Shown: piece by piece, positions 40,581 through 49,658 of the stretch
Numbering within the stretch: position 1 is the first letter of the stretch
Layout: every line of letters begins with the position of its first letter
NCBI RefSeq assembly: GCF_007641255.1
Contig: NZ_CP036259.1
Location: forward strand, 1,922,001 to 1,986,000
Direction of reading: 5' to 3'
Origin: Sporomusa termitida
Lineage (GTDB): Bacteria > Bacillota > Negativicutes > Sporomusales > Sporomusaceae
DNA: 64,000 bases
The notes under the pieces: model-generated
What the model was told of the DNA's origin: nothing
The model's database searches: none
The model's input: only the letters and a program-made list of their open reading frames with translations
Program-made: the position numbers and the translations under genes

Positions 40581-41591
40581 ATGTACCAGTCAAATGAATT
40601 GACAGGCAAACAAAAAGCAGCAATCTTACTAATCGCTTTAGGTCCTGACATCTCAGCCCAGGTATTAAAACACATGCGTGAAGATGAGATCGAAAAATTA
40701 ACGCTGGAAATTGCCAATCAACGCAAATTGTCGCAGGAACAAAAAGATAAAGTGCTGACTGAATTTCATCAGATGTGTTTAGCTAAGGAATACATTAGCA
40801 ATGGTGGTTTGGATTATGCCCGTGAAGTACTGGAAAAGGCATTGGGCGCAGAAAAAGCGGTATCAATCATAAACCGGCTGACCACTAGCCTGCAGATACG
40901 CCCTTTCGATTTTGCCCGCAAAACAGACCCCAGCCAGCTGCTTAACTTCATCCAAAATGAACACCCGCAAACCATTGCCTTAATTATGGCCTATCTTCAG
41001 CCTGAACAATCAGCAGCGATTGTGTCGGCCCTCGCGCCGGAACGGCAGGTGGATGTTGCCAGACGTATTGCGACCATGGACCGTACATCGCCGGATGTTA
41101 TCCGCGATGTGGAAAGAATCCTGGAACGCAAGCTGTCGTCGCTGGTGACGCAGGACTTTACCGCTGCCGGTGGTGTGGATTCAATTGTGGAGATTCTTAA
41201 CCGGGTTGACAGGACTACGGAACGTACCATCATTGAGAATATGGAAGTGCAGAATCCCGAGCTGGCCGAGGAAATCAAAAAACGGATGTTCGTATTCGAA
41301 GATATTGTGCTGCTTGACGACAGATCCCTTCAGCTTGTACTCCGGGAGATTGATAACAAAGACCTGGCCTTGGCTCTCAAAGCCACCTCCGGCGAAGTAG
41401 CCAATAAAATTTATAAAAACATTTCCAAGCGGGCGGCGGAGATGCTCCGGGAAGAAATTGAGTATATGGGGCCGGTGCGCATAAGAGATGTTGAGGAAGC
41501 TCAGCAAAAGATTGTTAATAATATTCGTCGTCTTGAAGAATCGGGTGAAATTGTGGTTTCCCGTGGCAAAGGAGACGAGATCATTGTCTAG
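40581..41591 (+). CDS. fliG: Flagellar motor switch protein FliG
   Basis: 336 residues. FliG couples the stator to rotation and binds FliF and FliM. N-domain ELTGKQKAAILLIALGPDIS; middle domain with the EHPQTIALIMAYLQPEQSA motif (EHPQ); C-terminal torque helix with charged residues MFVFEDIVLLDDRSLQLVLR and MGPVRIRDVEEAQQKIVNNI. The ATG at 40581 is chosen as GGGAGGGG lies upstream; the frame from 40563 begins within the fliF stop. The end overlaps fliH by 8 nt. Confidence 0.96.
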   Translation: MYQSNELTGKQKAAILLIALGPDISAQVLKHMREDEIEKLTLEIANQRKLSQEQKDKVLTEFHQMCLAKEYISNGGLDYAREVLEKALGAEKAVSIINRLTTSLQIRPFDFARKTDPSQLLNFIQNEHPQTIALIMAYLQPEQSAAIVSALAPERQVDVARRIATMDRTSPDVIRDVERILERKLSSLVTQDFTAAGGVDSIVEILNRVDRTTERTIIENMEVQNPELAEEIKKRMFVFEDIVLLDDRSLQLVLREIDNKDLALALKATSGEVANKIYKNISKRAAEMLREEIEYMGPVRIRDVEEAQQKIVNNIRRLEESGEIVVSRGKGDEIIV

Positions 41592-42330
41592 AATATTAAA
41601 AAGTGTATTCTTTGAAAGAACGGCGCCGGTAATTATCAAATACCGGCCGCCGGTACCCGAACCGGTGTGCGAGGTGGAGGCGGAGCCGGAACCTGTAATC
41701 CCGGAAATCTGCCTGGAGGAGGTGCAGGCCGCCGCTGACAATATCCTCGCTCAGGCGCAGGCTGCAGCGGCCCGGTGTCTGGCTGATGCTCAGACCCAGG
41801 CCCGGGAACTGGCCTGTGCGGCCCGGGAAGAAGGTCATGCTCAGGGCTACCAGGCCGGTTTGGCGGAAGGGCAGCAGGCGGCGCTGGCGGAAATGCAGCA
41901 AACCTTGCAACAGGCCGTGGAAAAAGCCGACCGAACTGTAAAGCTGGCTGAGCAGGAAGCACAGCATATGATTATTGATGCCGAGCGGCAAATTGTTGAG
42001 CTTGCCCTGGCTGTAGCCGGCAAAGTAATCGCCCGGGAGCTTGCAGAAAACCCGGCAACGATACTGCCGATAGTAAAAGAGGCTCTGGCTAAGGTCCGCG
42101 ATCAGGACCACATTGTTATCCGCGTTAACCCTGGCGACTATGAGATGGTATTAATGGCTAAACATGATTTGCAGCTTATGGTAGGCAGGGAACATGCGGT
42201 TAGCGTCAGCGCCGACCAGATAGTCGCGGCCGGCGGCTGTGTTATTGATACCGCTCAGGGCACTGTTGATGCGAAGCTGGATACAAAACTGGAAATGGTA
42301 TTTAAAGCCATTCAGGAAACACTGCCATGA
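41584..42330 (+). CDS. fliH: Flagellar export ATPase regulator FliH
   Basis: 248 residues. FliH binds and restrains the FliI ATPase at the export gate. A proline- and glutamate-rich N-terminus (YRPPVPEPVCEVEAEPEPVI) leads to a long coiled coil with alanine/glutamine repeats (AAADNILAQAQAAAARCLAD; GYQAGLAEGQQAALAEMQQT) and the C-terminal FliH domain (VELALAVAGKVIARELAENP; AAGGCVIDTAQGTVDAKLDT). The TTG at 41584 is chosen because GGAGACGAG lies just upstream and the product starts in the usual way; a frame from 41488 runs inside fliG. Confidence 0.9.
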   Translation: MSRILKSVFFERTAPVIIKYRPPVPEPVCEVEAEPEPVIPEICLEEVQAAADNILAQAQAAAARCLADAQTQARELACAAREEGHAQGYQAGLAEGQQAALAEMQQTLQQAVEKADRTVKLAEQEAQHMIIDAERQIVELALAVAGKVIARELAENPATILPIVKEALAKVRDQDHIVIRVNPGDYEMVLMAKHDLQLMVGREHAVSVSADQIVAAGGCVIDTAQGTVDAKLDTKLEMVFKAIQETLP

Positions 42331-43643
42331 GCACCGTGTTTGATCCTGCCAGATATCTGTCGGCTATACATAACGCTGATACTATGAAACTCAATGGTAA
42401 GATTACGCAAATTATAGGCTTGGTTATTGAGTCGCAGGGGCCTAATGCCAACCTGGGAGAATTGTGCTATATTCATCCGCGCAATCAGGGGGAGCCGATT
42501 CCGGCCGAGGTTGTGGGGTTTAGAGAAAACCGGGTCCTCCTGATGCCTGTCGGTGAGCTGCAGGGGATTGGGCCTGGGTGCGAAGTAGTATCTGCACACC
42601 GGCTGCTCAGGGTCAATGTTGGCCGGCAGCTTTTGGGCCGCGTGCTTGACGGTCTCGGTAATCCGATTGACGGTAAGGGACCGCTGATTAGCAGTACCCA
42701 GTACCCGCTGCACGCTATGCCGCCACCGCCATTAAACCGCCGGCGGATTATGGACAAGCTGGCGGTGGGTGTGCGTTCGATTGACAGTGTTTTAACCCTG
42801 GGGCGTGGGCAGCGGGTAGGTATAATGGCCGGCAGCGGTGTTGGCAAAAGCACTTTGCTGGGGATGATCGCCCGCAACACAGAAGCGGATATTAGTGTCA
42901 TTGCCCTTATTGGCGAACGGGGCCGGGAAGTGCGGGAGTTTATTGAGCGTGATTTAGGCGAAGAGGGGTTAAAACGGGCGGTTGTTGTTGTGGCTACCTC
43001 TGATCAGCCGGCGCTGGTCAGGCTCAAAGGGGCGATGACCGCAACGGCAATCGCTGAATATTTCCGGGATCAGGGTATGGATGTCATGCTGATGATGGAT
43101 TCAGTAACCCGGTTTGCTATGGCTCAGCGGGAAATCGGTCTGACAGTGGGTGAGCCGCCGGCTACCAGGGGGTACACACCGTCGGTGTTTGCCATGTTGC
43201 CTAAACTGCTGGAACGCTCAGGGACAGGGGACCGGGGATCAATAACCGGAATCTATACAGTGCTTGTTGACGGGGATGATATGAATGAACCGATTGCCGA
43301 TGCTGTTCGCAGCATCTTAGACGGACACATCGTTTTATCCAGGAACCTGGCGGCACAAAACCATTATCCCGCGATTGATGTGTTAAGCAGTGTCAGCCGG
43401 GTTATGCTGGAGATTGCCGAGCGCGAGCATGTGCAGTGCGCCCAGCGGCTGCGAAGCCTGCTGGCCACCTATCGTGAGGCCGAGGATCTGATCAACATTG
43501 GGGCCTATGCCCGCGGCAGCAATGCCAATATTGATAAAGCAATCGAGGTTATTGCCGGTATAACAGGTTTCCTCCAGCAGGATGTGCATGAAAATACACC
43601 GGTGGCGGAAACCATTGAACGACTCAAGAAACTTGTTGCGTAA
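42327..43643 (+). CDS. fliI: Flagellum-specific ATPase FliI
   Basis: 438 residues. ATPase of the flagellar type III export system, related to the F1 beta subunit. Walker A is GIMAGSGVGKSTLLGM (about residue 170), Walker B MDVMLMMDSVTRFAMAQREI, then GEPPATRGYTPSVFAMLPKL and GSITGIYTVLVDGDDMNEPI. The start overlaps the fliH stop by 4 nt (ATGA). All catalytic motifs are complete. Confidence 0.97.
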   Translation: MSTVFDPARYLSAIHNADTMKLNGKITQIIGLVIESQGPNANLGELCYIHPRNQGEPIPAEVVGFRENRVLLMPVGELQGIGPGCEVVSAHRLLRVNVGRQLLGRVLDGLGNPIDGKGPLISSTQYPLHAMPPPPLNRRRIMDKLAVGVRSIDSVLTLGRGQRVGIMAGSGVGKSTLLGMIARNTEADISVIALIGERGREVREFIERDLGEEGLKRAVVVVATSDQPALVRLKGAMTATAIAEYFRDQGMDVMLMMDSVTRFAMAQREIGLTVGEPPATRGYTPSVFAMLPKLLERSGTGDRGSITGIYTVLVDGDDMNEPIADAVRSILDGHIVLSRNLAAQNHYPAIDVLSSVSRVMLEIAEREHVQCAQRLRSLLATYREAEDLINIGAYARGSNANIDKAIEVIAGITGFLQQDVHENTPVAETIERLKKLVA

Positions 43644-43663
43644 ATTCGTTAAGGTGGCCGGAC

Positions 43664-44125
43664 ATGAAAAAATTCCGCTTCCGTCTTGAGACGTTGCTGA
43701 AATTCAGGCAGATGCAAGAAGATCAGGCTCAGGTCAGGCTGGCTGAGGCTACGGAGTCCTGGCAGCAGGAGCAGGCACAGTTAGCTGGGCTGCACGATAA
43801 TCTTGCGGCTAATCTTGCGTTATTTAGCCAGCAACAATCGACCGGCAGCTTGCCGGTCGAGACTCTTAAGATATTTAGTGATTATACCGATAAAATTAAC
43901 AGGATGATCAGTGATCAGCAAATACAGGTAGCGAAAGCAGCCAGCCGGCGGCAGGAATGCCTGTCAGTACTGGAACGGGCAATTCAGCAGCGGCAGCTGG
44001 TGAGCAACCTGCGCGAGAAATGCCTAGACCGATATAAGGAAGAATTACTGCAAGACGAGCAAAAGATTCTCGACGAGCTGGGAACACAGGCATTTGGGCG
44101 TAACCGGGGGAGGGGAATACAGTGA
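43664..44125 (+). CDS. fliJ: Flagellar export chaperone FliJ
   Basis: 153 residues, entirely helical. It starts KKFRFRLETLLKFRQMQEDQ, the usual FliJ N-terminus, and continues as a two-helix coiled coil (QEQAQLAGLHDNLAANLALF; RRQECLSVLERAIQQRQLVS). FliJ sits in the FliI hexamer and links it to FlhA. It follows fliI by 20 bases with AAGGTGG upstream. The end overlaps the next gene by 4 nt. Confidence 0.9.
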   Translation: MKKFRFRLETLLKFRQMQEDQAQVRLAEATESWQQEQAQLAGLHDNLAANLALFSQQQSTGSLPVETLKIFSDYTDKINRMISDQQIQVAKAASRRQECLSVLERAIQQRQLVSNLREKCLDRYKEELLQDEQKILDELGTQAFGRNRGRGIQ

Positions 44126-44661
44126 TACAAGGGGTAAATCAGGTGCGGCAGCGGATCATAGAGCTTGAGCGGCGTTTTTTACCGGCAGGTCTGGAAAACA
44201 GCGCCGCCGGTGATTTTGCCGGCGCCCTGGCCACCGCTGCTGCCGGCCAGCTGCAAGACCGGCCGGCAGCTGGCCCGGGTGTAAATCAGGGTGATGTTGC
44301 CAGGATGATTCAGCTTGCCGCTGCTAAATATGGTGTTGATCCTAAATTGGCCATGGCTGTAGCCGAGGCTGAATCAGGATTAGCCACTGAGGCTGTTTCC
44401 CCTGCCGGTGCCACCGGGGTGATGCAGCTAATGCCGGCTACGGCCCGTTCGCTGGGGGTTCGTAATATTAACGACCCCCGTGAGAATATTGACGGTGGTG
44501 TCCGCTATCTCAAACAGATGCTGACTATGTTTGCCGGTGATGTTACCAAGGCAGTCGCTGCTTACAATGCCGGACCACAGGCAGTAAAGAACTATAATGG
44601 TGTTCCTCCGTACAGTGAGACACGCGACTATGTGACCAGGGTATTATCGCTGGCTAAGTAG
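44122..44661 (+). CDS. Lytic transglycosylase (SLT domain) in the flagellar operon
   Basis: 179 residues. The C-terminal 115 are a soluble lytic transglycosylase domain: MIQLAAAKYGVDPKLAMAVA, the catalytic glutamate in AEAESGLATEAVSPAGATGV, MQLMPATARSLGVRNINDPR, IDGGVRYLKQMLTMFAG and AVAAYNAGPQAVKNY. The first 60 residues are a helical, alanine-rich leader without a signal peptide, so export through the flagellar apparatus is likely. It probably opens the peptidoglycan for the rod, like FlgJ. GTG start overlaps fliJ by 4 nt. Bacillus has no such gene at this place. Confidence 0.9.
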   Translation: MIQGVNQVRQRIIELERRFLPAGLENSAAGDFAGALATAAAGQLQDRPAAGPGVNQGDVARMIQLAAAKYGVDPKLAMAVAEAESGLATEAVSPAGATGVMQLMPATARSLGVRNINDPRENIDGGVRYLKQMLTMFAGDVTKAVAAYNAGPQAVKNYNGVPPYSETRDYVTRVLSLAK

Positions 44662-44678
44662 AGGAGCCTTGACTAATT

Positions 44679-45299
44679 ATGGCTGAAAAACAAAAAAAAA
44701 CTGTTGTAGATCCGAAACAACCGCAGCCGGCTGGTTCAGGCCTAGGGCTTAAAGTGCTGGTTATTCTCGTAACCTTGTTAATTTTAGTCACACTCGCTTT
44801 TGCTGCCGGTGTTTACTTAAAGCTTATTGATGTTGAAAAACTGGCCAGGGATATGAAGCTGGACCAATACCCGGTGATTGGCAATTATTTGCCAAAAACC
44901 AATTTTGAAGCGGTGGAGCTTGCGGAAGAGGATATACCTGTTCAGCAGGAGGAGGTCCCGGTTAACCCTGAGCAGAGCCAGCAACCGGCCAGTCTTTTCC
45001 CGGTGCCTCAGGTCATTAACCCCAACCTGATTACGCCGGAAGATCTGGAAAAGCAGGATAAGCTCAGGCAGCAGGAAGAAAACAAGCGCATCGCCAGGCT
45101 CTCCCGGCTGTATGGCAGTATGAAACCGGATGAAGCCACTGCGATTATGCAGGAACTTGATGATGCTACTGTCCTGGCGATTTTCAGTAAAATGGAGGAA
45201 GATCAGGTAGCCAAAATACTGGCCCGCTTTGATTCTAAACGCGCTGCCAGTCTTACGCAGGACATGCTTAGAGGCAAGGCCCAGCTGTCTAACCTTTAA
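44679..45299 (+). CDS. MotE-like (YlxF/MgtE-N domain) flagellar chaperone protein
   Basis: 206 residues. One N-terminal membrane helix (VLVILVTLLILVTLAFAAGV, about 26-46), a proline/glutamate-rich linker, then a C-terminal helical domain of the MgtE-N/MotE type: IARLSRLYGSMKPDEATAIM, ELDDATVLAIFSKMEEDQVA and ARFDSKRAASLTQDMLRG. In Bacillus the same position between fliJ and fliK is held by ylxF. In other bacteria MotE stabilises MotC or the stator; here no stator genes are visible. ATG with GAGGAGCCTTGA upstream. Confidence 0.85.
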   Translation: MAEKQKKTVVDPKQPQPAGSGLGLKVLVILVTLLILVTLAFAAGVYLKLIDVEKLARDMKLDQYPVIGNYLPKTNFEAVELAEEDIPVQQEEVPVNPEQSQQPASLFPVPQVINPNLITPEDLEKQDKLRQQEENKRIARLSRLYGSMKPDEATAIMQELDDATVLAIFSKMEEDQVAKILARFDSKRAASLTQDMLRGKAQLSNL

Positions 45300-45331
45300 C
45301 CTAAAGAAAAGCTGTGAAAGGAGGTGAAAAA

Positions 45332-46822
45332 ATGAATACAGCGCAGAATATGCTGCCTGTCCAGCCGTCGGCAACGCCGGCCGCATCAGGCAAAAACACT
45401 GCCGCCAGATCCGGCAGTCAGCAAAAGTCTTTTAGTGATACCCTTAGCGGGTCGGTCGCTAAATCAGACAAAGCGCCGGCCGCGGCCCGGGATCAGGCAA
45501 CCGCCAATGAGGCTAAGCAGGCCGGCAACTCTATGCTGCCTGGCGGCATACCAAACCCTGCTAAAAAAGCCGGCAATACAGCTAACAGCCAAACGCCGGC
45601 AAAACCTGCCGGGGAGCCGGCCGACCGCGAGCAGGCTGACCTGACGCAGCTTGGCCAGAGTGCGGTGGCTGTAGACAATACCGGTCTGCTTTCCCAGATC
45701 CTCTTAGCCGCTGTTGGCGCCTATCAGCTGCCTGCAGCCGGTGCCGAGCCTGCGCTCGCGCCAGAAGCGGCAGACGCCGCCGCCGGTGCAGCCGGCGTCG
45801 GTCAGGAAACGGCTGCAGAGCCGTCGGTTCCGGAATTGCCGGCACAACCGGCCAGGCAAGCAATGGTGACTGCCGCTGCCGCAGAAGCTGAGGGGGCGGG
45901 GGTTAACTTAAGCAAGCAGAGCCTGGACTCCAGGCCGGCCGGCGCGCAGTCCGGCCAGGCACAGCTCCCGGTTAACCCGGATATTGCAGGACCGGCCCCA
46001 GGACCGGCAACAGCGGCCGCGACAGACCGGGCACAGACCGCAGGGCTGCAGACCGCATTCGCCGTCCACGGTAAAGAGGCAGTGAGGGCAACAGAGCAAC
46101 CAGCTGCAGAGGTAGTTACCGACGCGGAGCAACAACCGGCGCTGCCCGTTGCCGCAGCGGCTTCACCGGCGAGAAGTTCCCGGCAGAATGCCGGTGAGGG
46201 ACAACAAGAAGACCTGACCGATTCCGCTTTGTTTGAACAGGCGCTCGCCACAAAAAATGCTAATGCCAATCTGAAGGAAGCCACGCCCTCTATTTTCCTG
46301 CAGGGGCTGGAAACCGCCTTGCTGTCTAAAAATGATGCCCTGGCCGGCAAGGTTGCTGATGGTAAACTGCCAACCGGCCCGGCGACAGATATGTATCAGG
46401 TTGTCGACCAGATTGTTGAGCAATCCCGGGTTGTTGCCAAGCTGCAAAATACAGCCATGGTCATAAAACTGAAACCGGAGCATCTGGGTGAGCTTACCCT
46501 GAAAGTAGTTGTCGAGAACGGGGCGATTAATGCCAGTTTCCATTCCAACAACCCCGAAGTGCGCAGCATTATTGAGGCATCCCTGCCCCAGCTTAAACAG
46601 GAGCTGGTCAATAACGGCCTTAAAGTGGAAAACGTGGGTGTTTATGCCGGCTTAAGCCAGTTTTTGCCCAATCATGACCAGGAGCGCAATTCGCGCCAGC
46701 AATTTGCTAAGCTTACTAACAAAAAAAATGCCGGCGAGTTTGTCGAGGCGATTGTGGCGGAGACGGAAGCCGGAAAAATGAATGGCACCGGTGGCCTGGC
46801 CGGTGTTGATTACCGTATTTAA
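45332..46822 (+). CDS. fliK: Flagellar hook-length control protein FliK
   Basis: 496 residues. The first 310 are low-complexity (alanine, glutamine, proline, glycine; for example [20 protein letters not shown]), as for the secreted ruler region of FliK. The C-terminal FLG_hook domain is clear: [40 protein letters not shown] and [20 protein letters not shown]. FliK measures the hook and makes FlhB switch export specificity. The ATG at 45332 has AAAGGAGGTGA upstream; the GTG at 45314 lies before that site. Order fliK-flgD-flgE is normal. Confidence 0.93.
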   Translation: MNTAQNMLPVQPSATPAASGKNTAARSGSQQKSFSDTLSGSVAKSDKAPAAARDQATANEAKQAGNSMLPGGIPNPAKKAGNTANSQTPAKPAGEPADREQADLTQLGQSAVAVDNTGLLSQILLAAVGAYQLPAAGAEPALAPEAADAAAGAAGVGQETAAEPSVPELPAQPARQAMVTAAAAEAEGAGVNLSKQSLDSRPAGAQSGQAQLPVNPDIAGPAPGPATAAATDRAQTAGLQTAFAVHGKEAVRATEQPAAEVVTDAEQQPALPVAAAASPARSSRQNAGEGQQEDLTDSALFEQALATKNANANLKEATPSIFLQGLETALLSKNDALAGKVADGKLPTGPATDMYQVVDQIVEQSRVVAKLQNTAMVIKLKPEHLGELTLKVVVENGAINASFHSNNPEVRSIIEASLPQLKQELVNNGLKVENVGVYAGLSQFLPNHDQERNSRQQFAKLTNKKNAGEFVEAIVAETEAGKMNGTGGLAGVDYRI

Positions 46823-46836
46823 AGGAGGTTTCTTAC

Positions 46837-47241
46837 ATGGATGTATATGGTGTTGGCAGCAAAACCACAACCAACAGTGCCGATGCTACCCGCAAGAAAA
46901 ACGACGATCTTGGCAAAAATGATTTTCTGAAGCTGCTGACCGTGCAGCTTAGGTATCAGGACCCGATGAACCCCATGGAGGATAAGGAGTTCATCGCCCA
47001 GATGGCCCAGTTTTCCAGCCTGGAGCAGATGCAAAATATGAATTCCTCAATGGCTATGTCGCAGGCCAGCGGGTTAATCGGCATGCAGGTAAACTGGCTT
47101 GACGGCAATGCGGAGGAGTGGACGGGGATCGTTCAGTCTGTGCGGTTGATTGAAGGGCAGCCTAAGCTGATTATCGGCGATATGGCTCTGGACCTGAGTC
47201 AGGTAGTCTCTGTGCAAGTACCTAAAAGTGCCGCCGAATAA
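46837..47241 (+). CDS. flgD: Hook-capping protein FlgD
   Basis: 134 residues; caps the growing hook and is later replaced. The signature [20 protein letters not shown] begins near residue 27, followed by [20 protein letters not shown] and the C-terminal [17 protein letters not shown] beta domain, which is short here as in many Firmicutes (no full FLGD Ig/Tudor pair). Strong AAAGGAGG site. The stop overlaps the next start by 1 nt (TAATG). Confidence 0.94.
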   Translation: MDVYGVGSKTTTNSADATRKKNDDLGKNDFLKLLTVQLRYQDPMNPMEDKEFIAQMAQFSSLEQMQNMNSSMAMSQASGLIGMQVNWLDGNAEEWTGIVQSVRLIEGQPKLIIGDMALDLSQVVSVQVPKSAAE

Positions 47242-47642
47242 TGGCCGACAACCGAATTTATAACCCTTATCAGCCGCTCAATCCCGCAGCTTCACCCAGT
47301 AACACCGTCGCATCACCCGGTGGAAAAACCCAAAACAAAATAACTGCCGGCCCTAGTTTCAACCAGATTCTGGAACAGGAAATCGCCGGTGTGAAATTCT
47401 CCCAGCATGCTCTGCAGCGTTTGCACAGCCGCAAGATACAGCTTGACGGCAGTCAGCTTAGCAAGCTCAGCCAGGCGGTGGATAAAGCAGCGCAAAAAGG
47501 CGCGAAAGAGTCTTTGATTCTCATGAGTGATAATCTGGCGTTTGTTGTCAGTGTCAAGAACAAAACGGTGATTACCGCGATTGACGGCGCCAGCATTAAG
47601 GACAACGTATTTACCAATATTGACAGTGCCGTAATTATTTGA
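47241..47642 (+). CDS. Flagellar operon protein (TIGR02530 family)
   Basis: 133 residues. A disordered N-terminus (YQPLNPAASPSNTVASPGGK) is followed by the conserved core FNQILEQEIAGVKFSQHALQ, RLHSRKIQLDGSQLSKLSQA and ALIL-type end (ESLILMSDNLAFVVSVKNKT). The family is always found between flgD and flgE in Clostridia and Bacilli and may be an assembly factor for the hook; its mechanism is not known. The start overlaps flgD by 1 nt. Confidence 0.9.
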   Translation: MADNRIYNPYQPLNPAASPSNTVASPGGKTQNKITAGPSFNQILEQEIAGVKFSQHALQRLHSRKIQLDGSQLSKLSQAVDKAAQKGAKESLILMSDNLAFVVSVKNKTVITAIDGASIKDNVFTNIDSAVII

Positions 47643-47728
47643 GGGCTGGACCTCTTAAGGAAGCCCGCCGGCTGCCGACTGATTGAAGCAGCCTTGGCCA
47701 TATTACTATTTGGGAGGTTATGTTTACT

Positions 47729-49576
47729 ATGATGCGTTCGTTATTTGCCGGGGTATCCGGTCTGAAAAACCATCAGACCCGTATGGATGTAATCGGCAAC
47801 AATATTGCCAACGTTAATACCGTCGGTTTTAAAGCCAGCCGGGTAACATTTCAGGATATGTTAAGCCAGACGATCAAGGGGGCTTCGTCGGCCACCGCCA
47901 ATAAGGGCGGCACCAACCCGATGCAGATTGGGATGGGCATGAGCCTGGCCAGTATTGATACTATCTTTACCGACGGCAGCCCGCAGCCGACCGGCAAGCA
48001 GACCGACTTGTCCATTTCCGGTCAGGGGTTTTTCGTGTTGAGTGACGGCCAGAACCAGGTATATACCCGGGCCGGCGCCTTTGATTTTGACACGGCCGGC
48101 AATTTTATCGTACCCGGCAGCGGCTATAAGGTCATGGGCTGGAAAGCCGATGCCAGCGGGGTCATTGACAGCAAGCAGGATGCCGCCGCCATCCAGATCC
48201 CGGTGGGTGCTTCCATGCCCGCCCAGGTCTCCAGCAAGATCATCTATACAAACAACTTGATGGCTGGTGCCAAAGCGATTGGCACACCGGCTGAGCAGGC
48301 GGCTGCCGATGCGGCCAAAGTGGCTGCTGATGCTGCTAAAGTTATCGCCGATAATAATAAAGTTGCCGCTGATGCCGCTAAAACTGCTGCTGATAATGAA
48401 AAAACCATTGCTGATGCGGCCAAAACCGCTATCGATGTGGCTAAAACCGCTATGACGGCTGCGAAAGAGGCGGCCGATGCTTTAGCTGCAGGGACAGGAA
48501 GCGAAGCAGCAGTTGTTGCGGCCGTAACCACCGCTGTCAGCGCTGCCCAGGCCGCAGTAACGGCGGCGTCGCCGGCAACATTAAGTTTGGCAACAATGGC
48601 AAAAGATGATGCCGATGCACTAAAAGCTGCAACAGATGCGCTGGTCGCAGGCGACGCAACGGCAGATGAGGTGGCTGATGCTGCCGGGACTGCCAACGCA
48701 TCTATAATCACAGCGGCTAACCTTGCGGCAAGTGAAGCGAGTACCGCTGACATTAACGCCACTACTGTCGCCACTGCCGCCACCGCCGCTGCCGCTACTG
48801 CCGCCGCTGCGGCCACTGCCGCGACTGAGGCCGCACAGGCTGTTTTAGACGCATATGGCACTTCTTCGTCAGTGCCAACATCAATTACGGTATATGACGT
48901 ACAGGGAAATCCCTACAGTGTAAAAGGTACTTTTATGAAGACCGGTGAGAATACCTGGAGCTTTACCCCTAACGGCACCGTTGTTAATGATTCCGGGGTA
49001 ATTGTCGCCAATGTTACGACTACACCCTCCACGATCACATTTAAGGCCGACGGCACCTATGATCAGACAAGCACCGTCAACACAATGACCATTGATCCTG
49101 CCGGCGGACCCTATGCCGGGGCCGGGGCTTTCACGATAACCCCCGATTTTTCCGCCCTGACCCAGTATGGCGCGGAAGAATCGACAGCCAAGGCCACCGG
49201 CCGGGACGGGTATGCCGCGGGCACCCTGACGTCGGTGACGGTTGATCAGACCGGCGTTATTATCGGCAACTTTACCAATGGTGAGACCCAGACGCTCGCC
49301 CAGGTGGCGCTGGCGGTATTTAATAATCCCGCCGGCCTCAATAAAGTGGGCGACAGTATGTTTTCCCAGTCCAACAACTCCGGCGAGCCCCAGATTGGCT
49401 CCAGTGAAACCGGCGGCCGGGGCAAATTTACCCCCGGATCATTAGAGATGTCTAATGTTGACCTGGCCCAGGAGTTCAGTGAGATGATTGTTACCCAGCG
49501 TGGTTTCCAGGCCAATTCCAAGATTATTACTACCTCTGATGAAATGCTGCAGGAATTAGCCAACCTCAAGCGTTAA
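47729..49576 (+). CDS. flgE: Flagellar hook protein FlgE with alanine-rich insertion
   Basis: 615 residues, longer than the usual 400-450. N-terminal D0/D1: MRSLFAGVSGLKNHQTRMDV, NNIANVNTVGFKASRVTFQD; hook core SISGQGFFVLSDGQNQVYTR; C-terminal SNVDLAQEFSEMIVTQRGFQ (MSNVDLAQEFSEM box) and ANSKIITTSDEMLQELANLK. Between them residues about 186-375 form an alanine-rich insertion of heptads ([AI]AD[AN]xK[TV]), then TSITVYDVQGNPYSVKGTF resumes the normal hook domain. The start at 47729 gives the family's MMRSLF; GGGAGG lies upstream, and 47720 is an alternative. Confidence 0.94.
   Translation: MMRSLFAGVSGLKNHQTRMDVIGNNIANVNTVGFKASRVTFQDMLSQTIKGASSATANKGGTNPMQIGMGMSLASIDTIFTDGSPQPTGKQTDLSISGQGFFVLSDGQNQVYTRAGAFDFDTAGNFIVPGSGYKVMGWKADASGVIDSKQDAAAIQIPVGASMPAQVSSKIIYTNNLMAGAKAIGTPAEQAAADAAKVAADAAKVIADNNKVAADAAKTAADNEKTIADAAKTAIDVAKTAMTAAKEAADALAAGTGSEAAVVAAVTTAVSAAQAAVTAASPATLSLATMAKDDADALKAATDALVAGDATADEVADAAGTANASIITAANLAASEASTADINATTVATAATAAAATAAAAATAATEAAQAVLDAYGTSSSVPTSITVYDVQGNPYSVKGTFMKTGENTWSFTPNGTVVNDSGVIVANVTTTPSTITFKADGTYDQTSTVNTMTIDPAGGPYAGAGAFTITPDFSALTQYGAEESTAKATGRDGYAAGTLTSVTVDQTGVIIGNFTNGETQTLAQVALAVFNNPAGLNKVGDSMFSQSNNSGEPQIGSSETGGRGKFTPGSLEMSNVDLAQEFSEMIVTQRGFQANSKIITTSDEMLQELANLKR
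48292..48465 (+). repeat. 21-bp heptad-coding repeats within flgE
   Basis: About eight tandem, imperfect units encoding seven-residue blocks such as AADAAKV, IADNNKV, AADAAKT, IADAAKT and AIDVAKT. The remaining insertion up to about 48850 is alanine/threonine-rich without clear repeats. Confidence 0.75.
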
Positions 49577-49585
49577 AGTAATGTA

Positions 49586-49627
49586 AGGCAGCGGGGGGGA
49601 GCACCTCCCCTCTGCTGCCTGTTTTTT
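49586..49627 (+). terminator. Terminator-like hairpin inside the fla/che operon
   Basis: AGGCAGC...GCTGCCT with an inner GGGGAG/CTCCCC stem and a following GTTTTTT, 10 bases after the flgE stop. Genes continue in the same direction 73 bases later. Confidence 0.85.
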
Positions 49628-49658
49628 CCTGATAATTAGTAGTTAGGGGGGGACAGGT

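Noticed and set aside
45802-46350. 182-aa minus-strand frame within fliK
   Set aside because: Shadow of the alanine-rich FliK ruler region.
48244-48861. 205-residue alanine/valine-rich open frame on the minus strand opposite flgE
   Set aside because: It is the complement of the alanine-rich repeat in FlgE; the GCN-rich DNA leaves the opposite strand open. It has no ribosome site and no plausible protein.
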